64,000 nt of DNA from AC-32 sp963717475. GTDB lineage: Bacteria > Actinomycetota > Thermoleophilia > Gaiellales > Gaiellaceae. The position numbers were made by a program, and so were the translations under genes. The first letter of the stretch is position 1. Every line of letters begins with the position of its first letter. The stretch spans positions 2,046,001 to 2,110,000 of the forward strand of contig OY970337.1 of NCBI GenBank assembly GCA_963717475.1. Direction: 5' to 3'. Below are positions 51,897 through 61,801 of this stretch, one piece after another. Under the pieces are notes generated by a model, which worked only from the letters and a program-made list of their open reading frames with translations, was not told the origin of the DNA and did no database searches.

Positions 51897-51907
51897 CTAG
51901 GAGACCG

Positions 51908-53136
51908 ATGGGCGTCATCGCCACGAGCACCATGTCGCTGGGAATCGCCATCGGGCTCGCCTGCGTCGGCTTGTTTGCCGCAAGCGAGACCGGTTGCGCG
52001 TCGGCCTCGGGCCGCGCTCCGCGGGCGGCGAAGACGACGAGCACGACGAGCACCCAGGTCACGCTCAGCCGGGTCCGCACTCCTCACGCTCCGGCCCGGT
52101 ACGCAGTGCCCCGCAACGCTCAGCGCGTGTCCTCCGCGGCGGGGCTCAGAGCGGCGCTCTCGAACGGGCGGCGCGACACGATCGTGCTGGCCCCCGGGAT
52201 CTACGACAACTCCGAGGAGTTCGCCGACCTGGAAGGCGACCGGATCTACGCGTCCAGGCTGGGCCGCGCCGTGCTGCGGGCCGGGATCGTCCTCGGCGGA
52301 AACAACGGCCCCCCGGGAGCGTTGATCCGCGGCCTGAACTTCAGCGTCAGCGATCCGAGGAAGACCCTGCACGGTGACGTCGTCCACGTCTGGGGCTCCG
52401 CGTCGGGGGCACGGGTGCTCGACACGCGGATCGACGGCCACGGCGTCATCGACGCCGGGCTGGTCGTCCATCAGCCGGCCGGGTTCGTCGCCCGGCGCGT
52501 CGTGGCGAGGCGATTCCTGAGCTACGGCATCGTCGTCGACCCGAACAACGTCGACTACACCGCGACGTCGCCGTACTCGCTGCGCGACCTGACGATCGCG
52601 CGCGTCAGCCGGAAAGTCGCGGGCTCGTCGAACGGCACGGCCGAGGCCTGCCTCTGGCTCGGAAGCCGCGGGGTGGTCCAGCGAGTCAGCGTCCGCGACT
52701 GCGCGATCAGCGGGATCTGGACGGGCACTGCCATGAAGAGCTCACGCGTCGAAGACGCAACGATCGCCCGCTCACGCGTCGGGATCTACATCGAGCACTT
52801 CACCACCGGCACGACCTTCCGGCGCCTGCGCTTCGGAGCCGGCGTCACCCGCGGCGTCAACGCCGAGTGGGCGAATCACGCTCAGGGCGGGCGGCCGGCC
52901 AGCGTCGACAACGTCATCGAGGATGCGTACTTCAGGACGTCGCACGTGGGCGTCTACCTCGACCAGGGAACGACGCGGACCGTCGTCCGCCACTGCATTT
53001 TCGTTGGACAGGACTGGGCGGGAATCGGCGACTTCCAGGGGGTCGGCAATCAGTACTACGACAACAACTTCGACGGCGTCGCGCCGGGCGCCGTCGCCGT
53101 CTCGTACGAACACGACCCCGCCGGGAAGACGAAGCC

Positions 53137-53140
<4 letters not shown>
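51908..53140 (+). CDS. Secreted right-handed beta-helix protein
   Basis: 410 residues. Lipoprotein- or signal-like N-terminus (IAIGLACVGLFAASETGCASA), then IVLAPGIYDNSEEF and repeated coil motifs (VVHVWGSASGARVLDTRIDG, RSRVGIYIEHFTTGTTFRRL, DNVIEDAYFRTSHVGVYLDQ) typical of parallel beta-helix polysaccharide lyases or epimerases. No catalytic signature identified. In an EPS cluster it may modify or trim the polymer. Its stop overlaps the ATP-grasp gene (ATGA). Confidence 0.82.
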
Positions 53141-54284
<1,144 letters not shown>

Positions 54285-54288
<4 letters not shown>

Positions 54289-55658
54289 GCACCCGCACCG
54301 CGGAGCGCACCTACGGGGCCGAGCGCGTCCACGGGCGCTCCCATCCCTATGTCGCGCCCCGCAACGGCGTTACGTGGCTCGTCCTCGGCGGACGCGCGCT
54401 CCTGATCTGGCTGCCGGTCTTTTTCCTGCTCGCCCAGACCACGCCGACGCCCAAGGCGCTCGCCGCCGCCTGCGTGATCTCGGCGATCTGGCTCCTCGGC
54501 ATCCGCGCCGGCCTGAGCGCCTACTTCACCCTCGGACCAGCGGTCGCCTCGGCGGCCGGGACGCTCACGGGGCTCGTCGCCGTCTCGGCCTTCGACCTCT
54601 GGGTCCCGGGGGTCGACCCCGGCGAAGTCGCCCTGGCCGAGACCGCCCTGGTCGTCTTCGCGCTCTCCGCCGCCTGGGAGCACGCCGTGCGCAGCATCGC
54701 GAAGCGGCGCGTGCTCGTCGTGGGCACCGGTGGCTGCGCGGCCGAGGTTCTGGACGAGCTGAAGCGTGGCGCGCGGGCCCCCTTCACGATGCTGGGGCTC
54801 GTCGGCGAAGGACGCGAGGTGCCCGCCGGCGACGTCCCGCGCCTGGGCTCGTTCGACGAGCTCCAGGAGATCGTCGAGGCGCACCGGCCCGACATCGTGA
54901 TCCTCACCGACGACCGCGTGAGCGCCTGGGCCGTCGATCCGCTCCTCGACCTCGCGCCAATGGGGTTCCGGGTCGTCGGCGTCTCGCATTTCGTCGAGCA
55001 CGCGCTCGGACGCGTTCCACTCCGCCACCTGACGCCGGCGTGGTTCATGAGCATGCTGCACCTCCGCCAGAAGCCCTACACGCGGCTGGCGAAGCGCGTG
55101 TTCGACCTCGTGGTCTCGTCGGCCGGCCTGCTCCTGGTGGCGCCGCTGCTCCCGTTCCTCGTGCTGCTCGTGCGCACCACCCCGGGGCCGGTCATCTACC
55201 GCCAGACCCGGCTCGGAGAAGGGGGACGCCATTTCACGATCTTCAAGTTCCGGACGATGCGGGTCGACGCCGAGGACGACGGGTCGCCGCGCTTCGCGGA
55301 GGAGCACGATTCGCGCGTCACCTGGATAGGGCGCTTTCTCCGCCGGACGCACCTCGACGAACTGCCCCAGCTCTGGAACGTGCTCAGAGGCGAGATGTCG
55401 GTGGTCGGGCCGCGGCCGGAACGACCGGAGTTCGTCGACCTGCTCGAGCGCTCCGTCCCGTTCTGGACGCGCCGCTTGCTGGTCAAGCCCGGCATCACCG
55501 GCTGGGCGCAGCTCCGTTGCGGCTACGCCTTCGACTCGTCCAGCGCGGCCGAGAAGCTCTCGTACGACCTCTGGTACCTGCGGAACCGCAACCTCGTGGT
55601 GGATCTCGCCATCTGCGCCAAGACTGTCTCGACCCTGCTGTTCGGGTCCGGGCGCTGA
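54285..55658 (+). CDS. Polyprenyl-phosphate sugar-1-phosphate transferase initiating exopolysaccharide synthesis (WcaJ/CpsE-like)
   Basis: About 457 residues. Four to five N-terminal helices, a Rossmann-like middle (VLVVGTGGCAAEVLDELKR), then the bacterial sugar transferase domain: KRVFDLVVSSAGLLLVAPLL, GPVIYRQTRLGEGGRHF, IFKFRTMRVDAEDDG, RRTHLDELPQLWNVLRGEMS, VGPRPERPEF and KPGITGWAQLRCGYA. It loads the first sugar phosphate onto undecaprenyl phosphate. No ATG, GTG or TTG fits the start; CTG 54285, overlapping the upstream stop as CTGA with GGAGG 6 nt ahead, is the best candidate. Confidence 0.9.
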
Positions 55659-55660
55659 CC

Positions 55661-55666
55661 TACAAT
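55661..55666 (+). promoter_or_regulatory. Candidate -10 box of a leaderless small gene
   Basis: TACAAT lies 9 nt before GTG 55676, the right distance for transcription starting at or next to the start codon. No ribosome binding site precedes the GTG. A -35 element is not obvious. Confidence 0.4.
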
Positions 55667-55675
55667 CAGTGGACG

Positions 55676-55873
55676 GTGACGAGGAAGCGCGCCGCAGCTC
55701 GCGGGGAGCTTCTCGAGCCTCCCGAGGCTCGAGAAGGGCGACGCTTGTGGTTCCAGCTCGAGGACGTCCAGGTCAAATGGCTCCCGCTCAGCGAGACGGC
55801 GTTCCTGCTCTGGGTGCTCGCCGGGCTCGTGCTGATCTGGCTGGCCGTGGCCCTCGTGCTGATTCTGGTCTAG
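55676..55873 (+). CDS. Small C-terminally anchored membrane protein
   Basis: 65 residues: a basic, Arg/Glu-rich N-terminal half (TRKRAAARGELLEPPEAR), a short WFQLEDVQVKWLPLSE segment, and a C-terminal hydrophobic helix (TAFLLWVLAGLVLIWLAVAL). It lies directly behind the initiating transferase gene and may assist it or the polymerase. Function unknown. Its stop overlaps that of the convergent gene (55870-55873). Confidence 0.6.
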   Translation: MTRKRAAARGELLEPPEAREGRRLWFQLEDVQVKWLPLSETAFLLWVLAGLVLIWLAVALVLILV

Positions 55874-56971
55874 CCGTACACGAACGAGCTGCGCCCGATC
55901 ATGCGGCCGAAATTCGCCTGGGCGAGCCGCCCGAAGCCGGGCCACACGTACCAGCGGTAGACGCCGCTCCGGAGCCGGTAGCGGTGGCCCTGGTAGACCC
56001 AGCTCCGCGGCAGCTTCAAGCTGGCGCGCTTGGGCCACGCGCTGAAGATCAGCTTGCCGCGAATCAGCTGCACGTTGTAGTAGCTCGCGCCCTTCACAGG
56101 CAGCCACGCCAGACGCGGCGGAGAACTCACGCGTTCGCCGGGGGCGGGATTGATCAGCCTGCCGGTCGCCGTCACCGTCAGCGCCTTGGTGGCCGAATTT
56201 GCGGCCGCGTCGAACGCGGTCACCGTGTAGTGGTACTTCGCGCCGGGCCGCAGCCCCTTGTCGCGAAACGCGCGCGGCCGTGCCGCGGTAGATCGTCTTG
56301 GCGGGGCCTGAGCCCCGGGAGCGTGCCACCTGCACGAGCCTGCGTGTCCGGAGAGGCCTTCCAGCCCAGCAGGACGCTTCGGTCTCCGTGCTTCGCGGTC
56401 ACGCTTCCGAGGCTGGGAGGGGTCGAGTCGTAAGCGAACCCGTAGGTCGCGTGTCCGACGTTGCCTGCGTTGTCCGTGCACGTGCCGGCGACCGACGCGT
56501 TGCCGTTGTCCGGGCCGCTGTAGGTCGTGGACGAGCACGGCCCGGCGAGGCCCGAGGTCGCGTCGCTGCCGGCGAACGACACGCCGACGGGATGGTTGTA
56601 CCAGCCGTTCGCGTCGGGCGGCCGGCTGGGTGACAGCGTGCACCGCAGGGGCCGTCTTGTCGATCTTGTACGTCTCTGATGTCACTCACCGTGTGCCCTC
56701 CCCACGTTGCGGAACACGTGCGTGACGTGCCCCGCGTATCGTCGGGGAGCGTGAAGCGTCGCACCCGGTCGACGAGTCGGGCGGTGGGTCGATCTGCCAG
56801 TTGACGGTGACGTTGCTCGTGTACCAGCCGTTAGCGCCCAGTCCTTCCGTGGATCGCCACAGCAGTAATCGTGTCCGAAGTCTGGCTGCCCGCCGCTGAA
56901 GGCAGGGCGAGGCCGGCCAAAGCAAAAACTAGAACCAACAGCCGGCGGCTTGCCGTCGGGACCCTTTGCAC
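55870..56971 (-). pseudogene. Secreted Ig/FN3-repeat protein, multiply frameshifted
   Basis: GTG 56971, with GGAGAGGAG upstream, begins a signal peptide (RRLLVLVFALAGLALPSAAG). Readable segments then alternate frames: NGWYTSNVTVNWQIDPPP, PDDTRGTSRTCSATWGG, TSETYKIDKTAPAVHAVTQP, VSFAGSDATSGLAGPCSS with TCTDNAGNVGHATYGFAYD, KTIYRGTAAR, and finally LRPGAKYHYTVTAFDAAANS, a fibronectin III signature, to the end. At least six frame changes occur within 1.1 kb, mostly +1. The NGWYxxxVxVxF and TDNAGN repeats mark bacterial Ig-like surface domains. Likely an exported adhesin-like or polymer-binding protein, broken or badly sequenced. Confidence 0.65.
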
Positions 56972-57018
56972 GACTCCTCTCCAAGAGGTCGTCCTCAGCG
57001 GTACTTGCTCGTGAAAGT

Positions 57019-57027
57019 TAACTACCC
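57019..57027 (-). promoter_or_regulatory. GGGTAGTTA promoter-like motif upstream of the Ig/FN3 gene
   Basis: On the minus strand GGGTAGTTA lies 47 nt before GTG 56971 and differs by one base from GGGTACTTA seen at other surface genes. GGATT lies 15 nt further upstream, a weak match to a SigF/SigB-type -35 (GGTTT). Confidence 0.35.
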
Positions 57028-57118
57028 ACTTTTGAACGTGTCAATCCGCACGCATTTCGGGTAAGCCCGGCGACGAGCCACCTCCTGGGTCACCAGCGAC
57101 GACTATCCTCTCCGACCT

Positions 57119-57988
57119 CTGACGATCGCGGGTCTTCTTCGTTTCGCCCTGGCCGCGGTGCTGCTCGGCTCCGCCGCTGCCAAGCTCCTCGGGGGGCCGC
57201 AGGCCCGCGCCGCTCTGCGCTCGTACGGGATCACGCGCCCGTCTGCCCAGACGGCGGCCTGGGCCGGGCTCGTCGCGCTCGAGACCGCGTTGGCGGTGGC
57301 CGTCGCCCTCGGCGTTCCGGGGTCCGCGGAAGCGGCCGCGGTCGTGCTCGCGGTCTTCGCGCTCGCGCTCGTCTGGGCGATCTCACGCGGCCGCGCGGGG
57401 AAGCCGTGCGGCTGCTTCGGCGCCCGCTCGCGGATCGGCTGGAGCGCGGTCCTCCGCACTGCCGTGCTCGCAGCCGGCTTCGCAGCACTGCCGTTTCTTC
57501 CGGCGACGAAGCCCTCCACGGACGCCTGGCTCGCGACCGGGCTGATCGCCGCACTGGCCGCCCTCGCGGTCGTCGCGGTGGCCCTCCTGGCGCTGGCGCG
57601 CGAGGTGGGCGAGCTGCGGCTGGCGATCGCGCCGCAGGCTGCGCTCTCGCTCGAGGGCGAAGGCCCGCCGCTCGGCAGCCACGTAGAGCTGATCGAGCGC
57701 TTCGAGAAGGACGCTCCGCTCTGCCTGGCCGTCTTCAGCTCCCCCGGCTGCGCGCTCTGCCGCGCGCTCGAGCCGTCACTCAGGCTCGTCGCCTCGGACC
57801 CCGAGGTCGAGCTCGAGGTCTTCGACGAGGAGCAGGACGACGAGGCCTGGCGCGAGCTCGCGATTCCGGGCAGCCCCTACGCCGTCGTTCTCTCGCCCGA
57901 CGGCGAGGTGCTCGCCAAGGGGACGTTCAACTCGCTCTTCCAGCTCGAGAGCGTGCTCGCCGCCGCGACCCAACCGGTGCGTGCTTAG
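57119..57988 (+). CDS. MauE-MauD-like fusion: four-helix membrane domain plus thioredoxin-fold domain
   Basis: About 289 residues. The N-terminal half is a MauE/DoxX-type membrane domain (LLRFALAAVLLGSAAAKLLG, four helices, with the cysteine motif KPCGCFGARS near residue 100). After a fifth helix and coil the C-terminal half is thioredoxin-like with CALC in FSSPGCALCRALEPS, a cis-Pro-like GSPYAVVLSPDG, as in MauD. MauE and MauD together form disulfides in methylamine dehydrogenase light chain; here they are fused. GTG 57158 is the first standard start; CTG 57119, with TATCCT 10 nt upstream, restores the full first helix. The next gene encodes a Cys-rich exported protein, the likely client. 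Confidence 0.83.
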   Translation: MTIAGLLRFALAAVLLGSAAAKLLGGPQARAALRSYGITRPSAQTAAWAGLVALETALAVAVALGVPGSAEAAAVVLAVFALALVWAISRGRAGKPCGCFGARSRIGWSAVLRTAVLAAGFAALPFLPATKPSTDAWLATGLIAALAALAVVAVALLALAREVGELRLAIAPQAALSLEGEGPPLGSHVELIERFEKDAPLCLAVFSSPGCALCRALEPSLRLVASDPEVELEVFDEEQDDEAWRELAIPGSPYAVVLSPDGEVLAKGTFNSLFQLESVLAAATQPVRA

Positions 57989-58538
57989 CGAGGCGGTCGC
58001 CGAGTCGACCTCCCGCCGCGGGTTCCTCGCCCGCGCCGGGAAGCTGCTGCTCGCCGTGAGCGGCGGCGGGATCGTCGCCGCGGCGCTCCGCGCGGACAAG
58101 GCCGAGGCGTTCCACTTCTGCGGGCACATCTACACGACCGGCTCCTGCCCGCACCCGACCGGCCTGCCGAGGATCGACGCGCGCGGCTTCCCCTTGCGCG
58201 CGCGGGACGGGCACCCGGTGGACGACCTCGGCCGGCCGATCAACGGGGCCGGGCAGCCGGTCGACGCGCACGGCAACCCGCTGCTCGACCCGGACGGCAA
58301 CCCGCTCCCCGCGGCCCCGCGCACGCGCGTGTGCGAGGGCGCGGCCGAGGCGCACGGCTTCCGTGCCTACCACGACGGCTCCTGGTACCGCTGCTGCGGC
58401 GGGCACATTCGCCGGCTCACGGACTGCTGCGGCTACGTGCGCCGGCGGATCAACGGCGACGCGGCGTTGACGGGCTACTGCTACCACGGCCGCCGAGTCT
58501 TCTGCGTCATGTACTACGACACGAAGGTGAAGTGCTGA
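57981..58538 (+). CDS. Tat-exported ten-cysteine protein with GxP repeats (MauA-like layout)
   Basis: 185 residues. Twin-arginine signal (STSRRGFLARAGKLLLAVSG), then FCGHIYTTGSCPHPTG, a run of about six short repeats of the form DxxGxPL/V/I (DDLGRPI, NGAGQPV, DAHGNPL, LDPDGNPL), and a C-terminal Cys-rich region (SWYRCCGGHIRR, LTDCCGYVRRR, GYCYHGRRVFCVMYYDTK, final KC). Ten cysteines could form five disulfides. The pattern recalls methylamine dehydrogenase light chain, but only one Trp exists, so the tryptophan tryptophylquinone cofactor cannot form. GTG 57981 overlaps the MauE-MauD-like gene by 8 nt. Function unknown. Confidence 0.75.
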   Translation: MLSEAVAESTSRRGFLARAGKLLLAVSGGGIVAAALRADKAEAFHFCGHIYTTGSCPHPTGLPRIDARGFPLRARDGHPVDDLGRPINGAGQPVDAHGNPLLDPDGNPLPAAPRTRVCEGAAEAHGFRAYHDGSWYRCCGGHIRRLTDCCGYVRRRINGDAALTGYCYHGRRVFCVMYYDTKVKC

Positions 58539-58563
58539 ACGCGCGCGCCGCAGCGTCGTCGGA

Positions 58564-59418
58564 GTGCTTCTCGTGACCCTCGTCGCCGGGGAGGCACGCG
58601 CCTCGGCGCCGATCGCGGCCCCGGGCGGCGACCCCGTCGCGGCCGACACGGATCTCGTCTGGAACGAGCCGGGCGTCGGCGGCTTCCTGCTGCGCAACGG
58701 CCAGCGCATCCAGCTGCCGGGCACCGACCCGGCGGTCGGCGGCCCCTACATCGCGTGGCGAAACGGCGACGCGGTCACGGTGGCGGCGGCCGACTCGCTC
58801 CAGCCGGTCTTCCAGCTCACGCTCCCCGGAGCCCAGAAGCTCGGGGTCTCCGAGCGCTGGCTCGTCTTCCGCGCACGGCTTCCGAGCGGCAAGGAGCAGC
58901 TTCGAGCCCTGTCCTTCACGGATCCGGCGACGGTGCGCGCCATCTCGCATGCCCGCGCGCGAGGCCGCCTCGGCCGGCCCTCGCTCGGCCACAACACGGT
59001 CGTCTACCACATGGTCAACCCGGGCGGCAGCGAGCTCTTCTCGCTCGACCTGCTCTCGGGCAAGCGGCGACTGCTGCGCTCGTCGCGCCGGGATCTCCTG
59101 CTCAACCCGGCCCGCGTCGGCAGCCGGCTGCTCTACGAACGCGTCGGCCGCTGCGGGCAGGAGCTGCGGCTCGGCCCGCTGACCGGCAGAGCGCCCGGCC
59201 GCACGCTCTACCGGCTGCCGCCGCTCGCGGGGCAGGACGCGGGCCACGAGAATGGCCACACGACGCAGGGCGAGCGCCTGCCCTGCCGCCGCCCGCCGAA
59301 GCCGACGAAGCGGATGCTCTGGACGACCGCGCTCACGCCGAGGACCGCCTACGTGACGGTCTTCCGGCCCACGGCGGGCGGCCGCACGACTCCGTCGCTG
59401 CTCGCGGTTTCGCGTTAG
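58564..59418 (+). CDS. Secreted beta-propeller-like protein of the MauED-like cassette
   Basis: 284 residues: a short signal-like N-terminus (VLLVTLVAGEARASA) followed by repeated four-strand units (VAADTDLVWNEPGVGGFLL, GGPYIAWRNGDAVTVAA, VSERWLVFRARLPSG, GHNTVVYHMVNPGG) typical of a TolB/WD-like propeller with about six blades. It starts 25 nt after the ten-cysteine gene. In true methylamine dehydrogenase the heavy chain is also a propeller; similarity at that level is only architectural. Confidence 0.7.
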   Translation: MLLVTLVAGEARASAPIAAPGGDPVAADTDLVWNEPGVGGFLLRNGQRIQLPGTDPAVGGPYIAWRNGDAVTVAAADSLQPVFQLTLPGAQKLGVSERWLVFRARLPSGKEQLRALSFTDPATVRAISHARARGRLGRPSLGHNTVVYHMVNPGGSELFSLDLLSGKRRLLRSSRRDLLLNPARVGSRLLYERVGRCGQELRLGPLTGRAPGRTLYRLPPLAGQDAGHENGHTTQGERLPCRRPPKPTKRMLWTTALTPRTAYVTVFRPTAGGRTTPSLLAVSR

Positions 59419-59488
59419 CGCGTAACGCTCGGCCTTCGCAGCGCGACTGATCCGGGTCAGACCAAACCGGGGGTCGTGGAGGGAAGAC

Positions 59489-60490
59489 ATGAACCGCATC
59501 TACGTGCAGACGAACGACGCGGAGCGCAACGAGGCGATCGCCTTCGACCGCTCCGACGACGGGCGGCTCCAGCCGCTCGGGCGCTACGAGACCGGCGGGC
59601 GCGGAACGGGCAAGCCGCACCTCGCGTCGCAGAGCTCGGTGGCGCTGAGTGACGACGGGTCCCACCTGCTGGTGACGAACGCGGGCAGCGACGAGGTGTC
59701 GGTCTTCGCGGTCGGGCCGGACGGGCTTCGGCTCGAGGCGATCATCGCGTCAGGTGGGACCACGCCGACGAGCGTGGCCGTCCACGGCGACCGCGCCTAC
59801 GTCCTCAACAACGGCAGCCCGAGCGTCGCCGGCTTCAGGCTCGGAGACGGAAGCCTGACACCCCTCGAAGTCCATCAGCTGAACAGCGACGCCGACCCGG
59901 CACAGGTCTCGTTCAATCCAGACGGCCGCACGCTCGTCGTCACCGAGCGCGGCACGAACTCGATCAGCGCGTTCTCCGTCAGCGGCGACGCGCTCGAGGG
60001 GCCGGTGACGATCGCGTCGGCGGGCGCAACTCCGTACGGCTTCGACTTCGCGGACGGCGTCGTCATCGTGACCGAAGCGTTCGGAGGCGAGAAAGGCAAG
60101 GCCGCGGCCTCGTCGTACGCGGTCTCCGGCGGACGGCTTGCGCCGGTGAGCGCCTCGGTCGCCGACACGCGCAGCGAGGTCTGCTGGGCGGCCGCGACGC
60201 ACGACGGCCGCTTCGTCTACGTGACGAACTTCGGCGACGGCACGATCTCGAGCTACGCGGTCGGCGAAGGCGGCAGCATCGAGCTGCTCGAGGCCGTCGC
60301 GGCGACGACGCGGCTCGGCGAGGCGGGGATCCGCGACGAGGCGATCACGGGCGACGGCCGCTTCCTGTACGCGATCGACACCGACGCGCAGCGCGTCTTC
60401 GGCTGGACGATCGGCGGCGACGGCAAGCTCGAGCCGGTCGGCGAGTTCGAGGGCGTGCCCGCGACGGTGGCGGGCCTCGCCGCAAGCTGA
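59489..60490 (+). CDS. Lactonase-family seven-bladed beta-propeller protein
   Basis: 333 residues, no signal peptide. Seven blades with the pattern SVALSDDGSHLLVTNAGSDE, SFNPDGRTLVVTERGTNS and ATHDGRFVYVTNFGDGTI, as in 6-phosphogluconolactonase/YVTN-type propellers. It may hydrolyse a lactone, but catalytic residues cannot be assigned by eye. ATG 59489 has GGAGGG 7 nt upstream. It lies upstream of the molybdenum oxidoreductase trio, 13 nt before it, and may be co-transcribed. Confidence 0.82.
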   Translation: MNRIYVQTNDAERNEAIAFDRSDDGRLQPLGRYETGGRGTGKPHLASQSSVALSDDGSHLLVTNAGSDEVSVFAVGPDGLRLEAIIASGGTTPTSVAVHGDRAYVLNNGSPSVAGFRLGDGSLTPLEVHQLNSDADPAQVSFNPDGRTLVVTERGTNSISAFSVSGDALEGPVTIASAGATPYGFDFADGVVIVTEAFGGEKGKAAASSYAVSGGRLAPVSASVADTRSEVCWAAATHDGRFVYVTNFGDGTISSYAVGEGGSIELLEAVAATTRLGEAGIRDEAITGDGRFLYAIDTDAQRVFGWTIGGDGKLEPVGEFEGVPATVAGLAAS

Positions 60491-60503
60491 GAGGGTTGCA
60501 ACC

Positions 60504-61100
60504 GTGCTGATCTCGCGCGGGTTCAAGGGCAAGCGCCGGGAGGGGCCCGCAGACCGGGTCCCTCCGGGCCAGTACCTGACCGACGACTTCCCTGTCCTCT
60601 CGGCAGGGCCGACGCCGCACACGCCGCTCGAAGAATGGACGTTCACGGTCGAGGGTGGCGCAGAGCCGGTGCGCTGGACCTGGGACGAGTTCCAGGCGCT
60701 GCCGAGCGAGGCGATCACCACCGACATCCATTGCGTCACGCGCTGGTCGAAGCTCGACACGACCTGGGAGGGCGTCGCGGTCGACACACTGCTCGAGGCC
60801 GTCGACCACGACGCCACCTACGCGCTCGCGTTCTGCGACGGCGGCTACACGACGAACCTCCCGCTGGAGGATCTCGTGGATGGGAAGGGCTGGGTCGCGT
60901 ACGGCTACGACGGCGAGGAGCTCGACCCGGAGCACGGCGGCCCGGCGCGCCTGCTCGTCCCGCACCTCTACTTCTGGAAGAGCGCCAAATGGGTGCGCGG
61001 CCTCGTCCTGCGCGACGACGACGAGCCCGGCTTCTGGGAGTCGAACGGCTATCACCTCCGTGGCGATCCGTGGCTGGAGCAGCGGTACTGGGGCGACTGA
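60504..61100 (+). CDS. Sulfite-oxidase-like molybdopterin oxidoreductase
   Basis: 198 residues of the YedY/MsrP-like SUOX fold. DIHCVTRWSKLDTTWEGV carries the Cys that coordinates molybdenum, followed by AFCDGGYTTNLPL and PHLYFWKSAKWVRGLVL. It is shorter than MsrP and has no Tat signal, so it should act in the cytoplasm. GTG 60504 has GAGAGGG upstream. It is followed, with a 4-nt overlap, by a flavin reductase gene that likely supplies electrons. Confidence 0.9.
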   Translation: MLISRGFKGKRREGPADRVPPGQYLTDDFPVLSAGPTPHTPLEEWTFTVEGGAEPVRWTWDEFQALPSEAITTDIHCVTRWSKLDTTWEGVAVDTLLEAVDHDATYALAFCDGGYTTNLPLEDLVDGKGWVAYGYDGEELDPEHGGPARLLVPHLYFWKSAKWVRGLVLRDDDEPGFWESNGYHLRGDPWLEQRYWGD

Positions 61101-61801
61101 CGTGGCTCGCGGCGGGCGTCGCGGAGGCGAAGCCCGAGACGCCCCGCGTGCGCACGCTCGAGCTGGAGGTTCCGGGCTGGCCGGGCCACCGTGCAGGCCA
61201 GCACCTCGACGTCCGGCTGACGGCCGAGGACGGCTACCAGGCTCAGCGCTCGTACTCGATCGCGTCCGCGCCCGGTGACGGGCCGGCGCTCACGGTCGAG
61301 CGGCTCGACGACGGCGAGGTCTCGCCGTACCTGGTGGACGAGGTGCGCGAGGGCGACCAGCTCGAGGTCCGCGGACCGGTCGGCGGCTACTTCGTCTGGG
61401 ACAGCGACGAGCCCGAGCCCGTGCTCCTCGTGGCGGGCGGCTCGGGAGTCGTGCCGCTGATGGCGATGGCGCGACACCGCGCGCGCGTGGGCTCCGAGAC
61501 GCCGATGCGGCTCGTCTACTCGTCGCGCACGTGGGACGAGGTCATCTACCGCGACGAGCTCGAGACGCTCGGCCTCGACGTCGTGCACACGCTCACGCGT
61601 GAGCAACCGCCGGGCTGGACGGGCTACTCGCGGCGGATCGACGCGGAGCTGCTCTCCGAGGTCGCCTGGCCTGCGAGCGAGAGCCCGCGCGTCTACGTGT
61701 GCGGCTCGACCCGCTTCGTCGACGCGGCGGCCGACGGCCTCCTCGCGTTCGGCTACGAGGCCGGGTGGATCCGAACCGAGCGCTTCGGGGCGACCGGATG
61801 A
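61097..61801 (+). CDS. Ferredoxin-reductase-type FAD/NAD(P)H oxidoreductase
   Basis: About 234 residues. FAD-binding RAGQHLDVRLTAEDGY and QRSYSIASAP (RxYS motif), then the NAD(P)-binding LLVAGGSGVVPLMAMAR and the C-terminal VYVCGSTRFVDAAAD. No iron-sulfur domain. It likely transfers electrons from NAD(P)H to the preceding Mo enzyme. No ATG, GTG or TTG fits the start; CTG 61097 overlapping the upstream stop (CTGA) gives the typical N-terminus WLAAGVAEAKPETPRVRTL. The end overlaps the next gene (ATGA). Confidence 0.9.
   Translation: MTWLAAGVAEAKPETPRVRTLELEVPGWPGHRAGQHLDVRLTAEDGYQAQRSYSIASAPGDGPALTVERLDDGEVSPYLVDEVREGDQLEVRGPVGGYFVWDSDEPEPVLLVAGGSGVVPLMAMARHRARVGSETPMRLVYSSRTWDEVIYRDELETLGLDVVHTLTREQPPGWTGYSRRIDAELLSEVAWPASESPRVYVCGSTRFVDAAADGLLAFGYEAGWIRTERFGATG

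Noticed and set aside
57981..58538. Methylamine dehydrogenase light chain with TTQ cofactor
   Set aside because: Only one tryptophan is present and the second cofactor position is not Trp; no MauG-like cytochrome is nearby.
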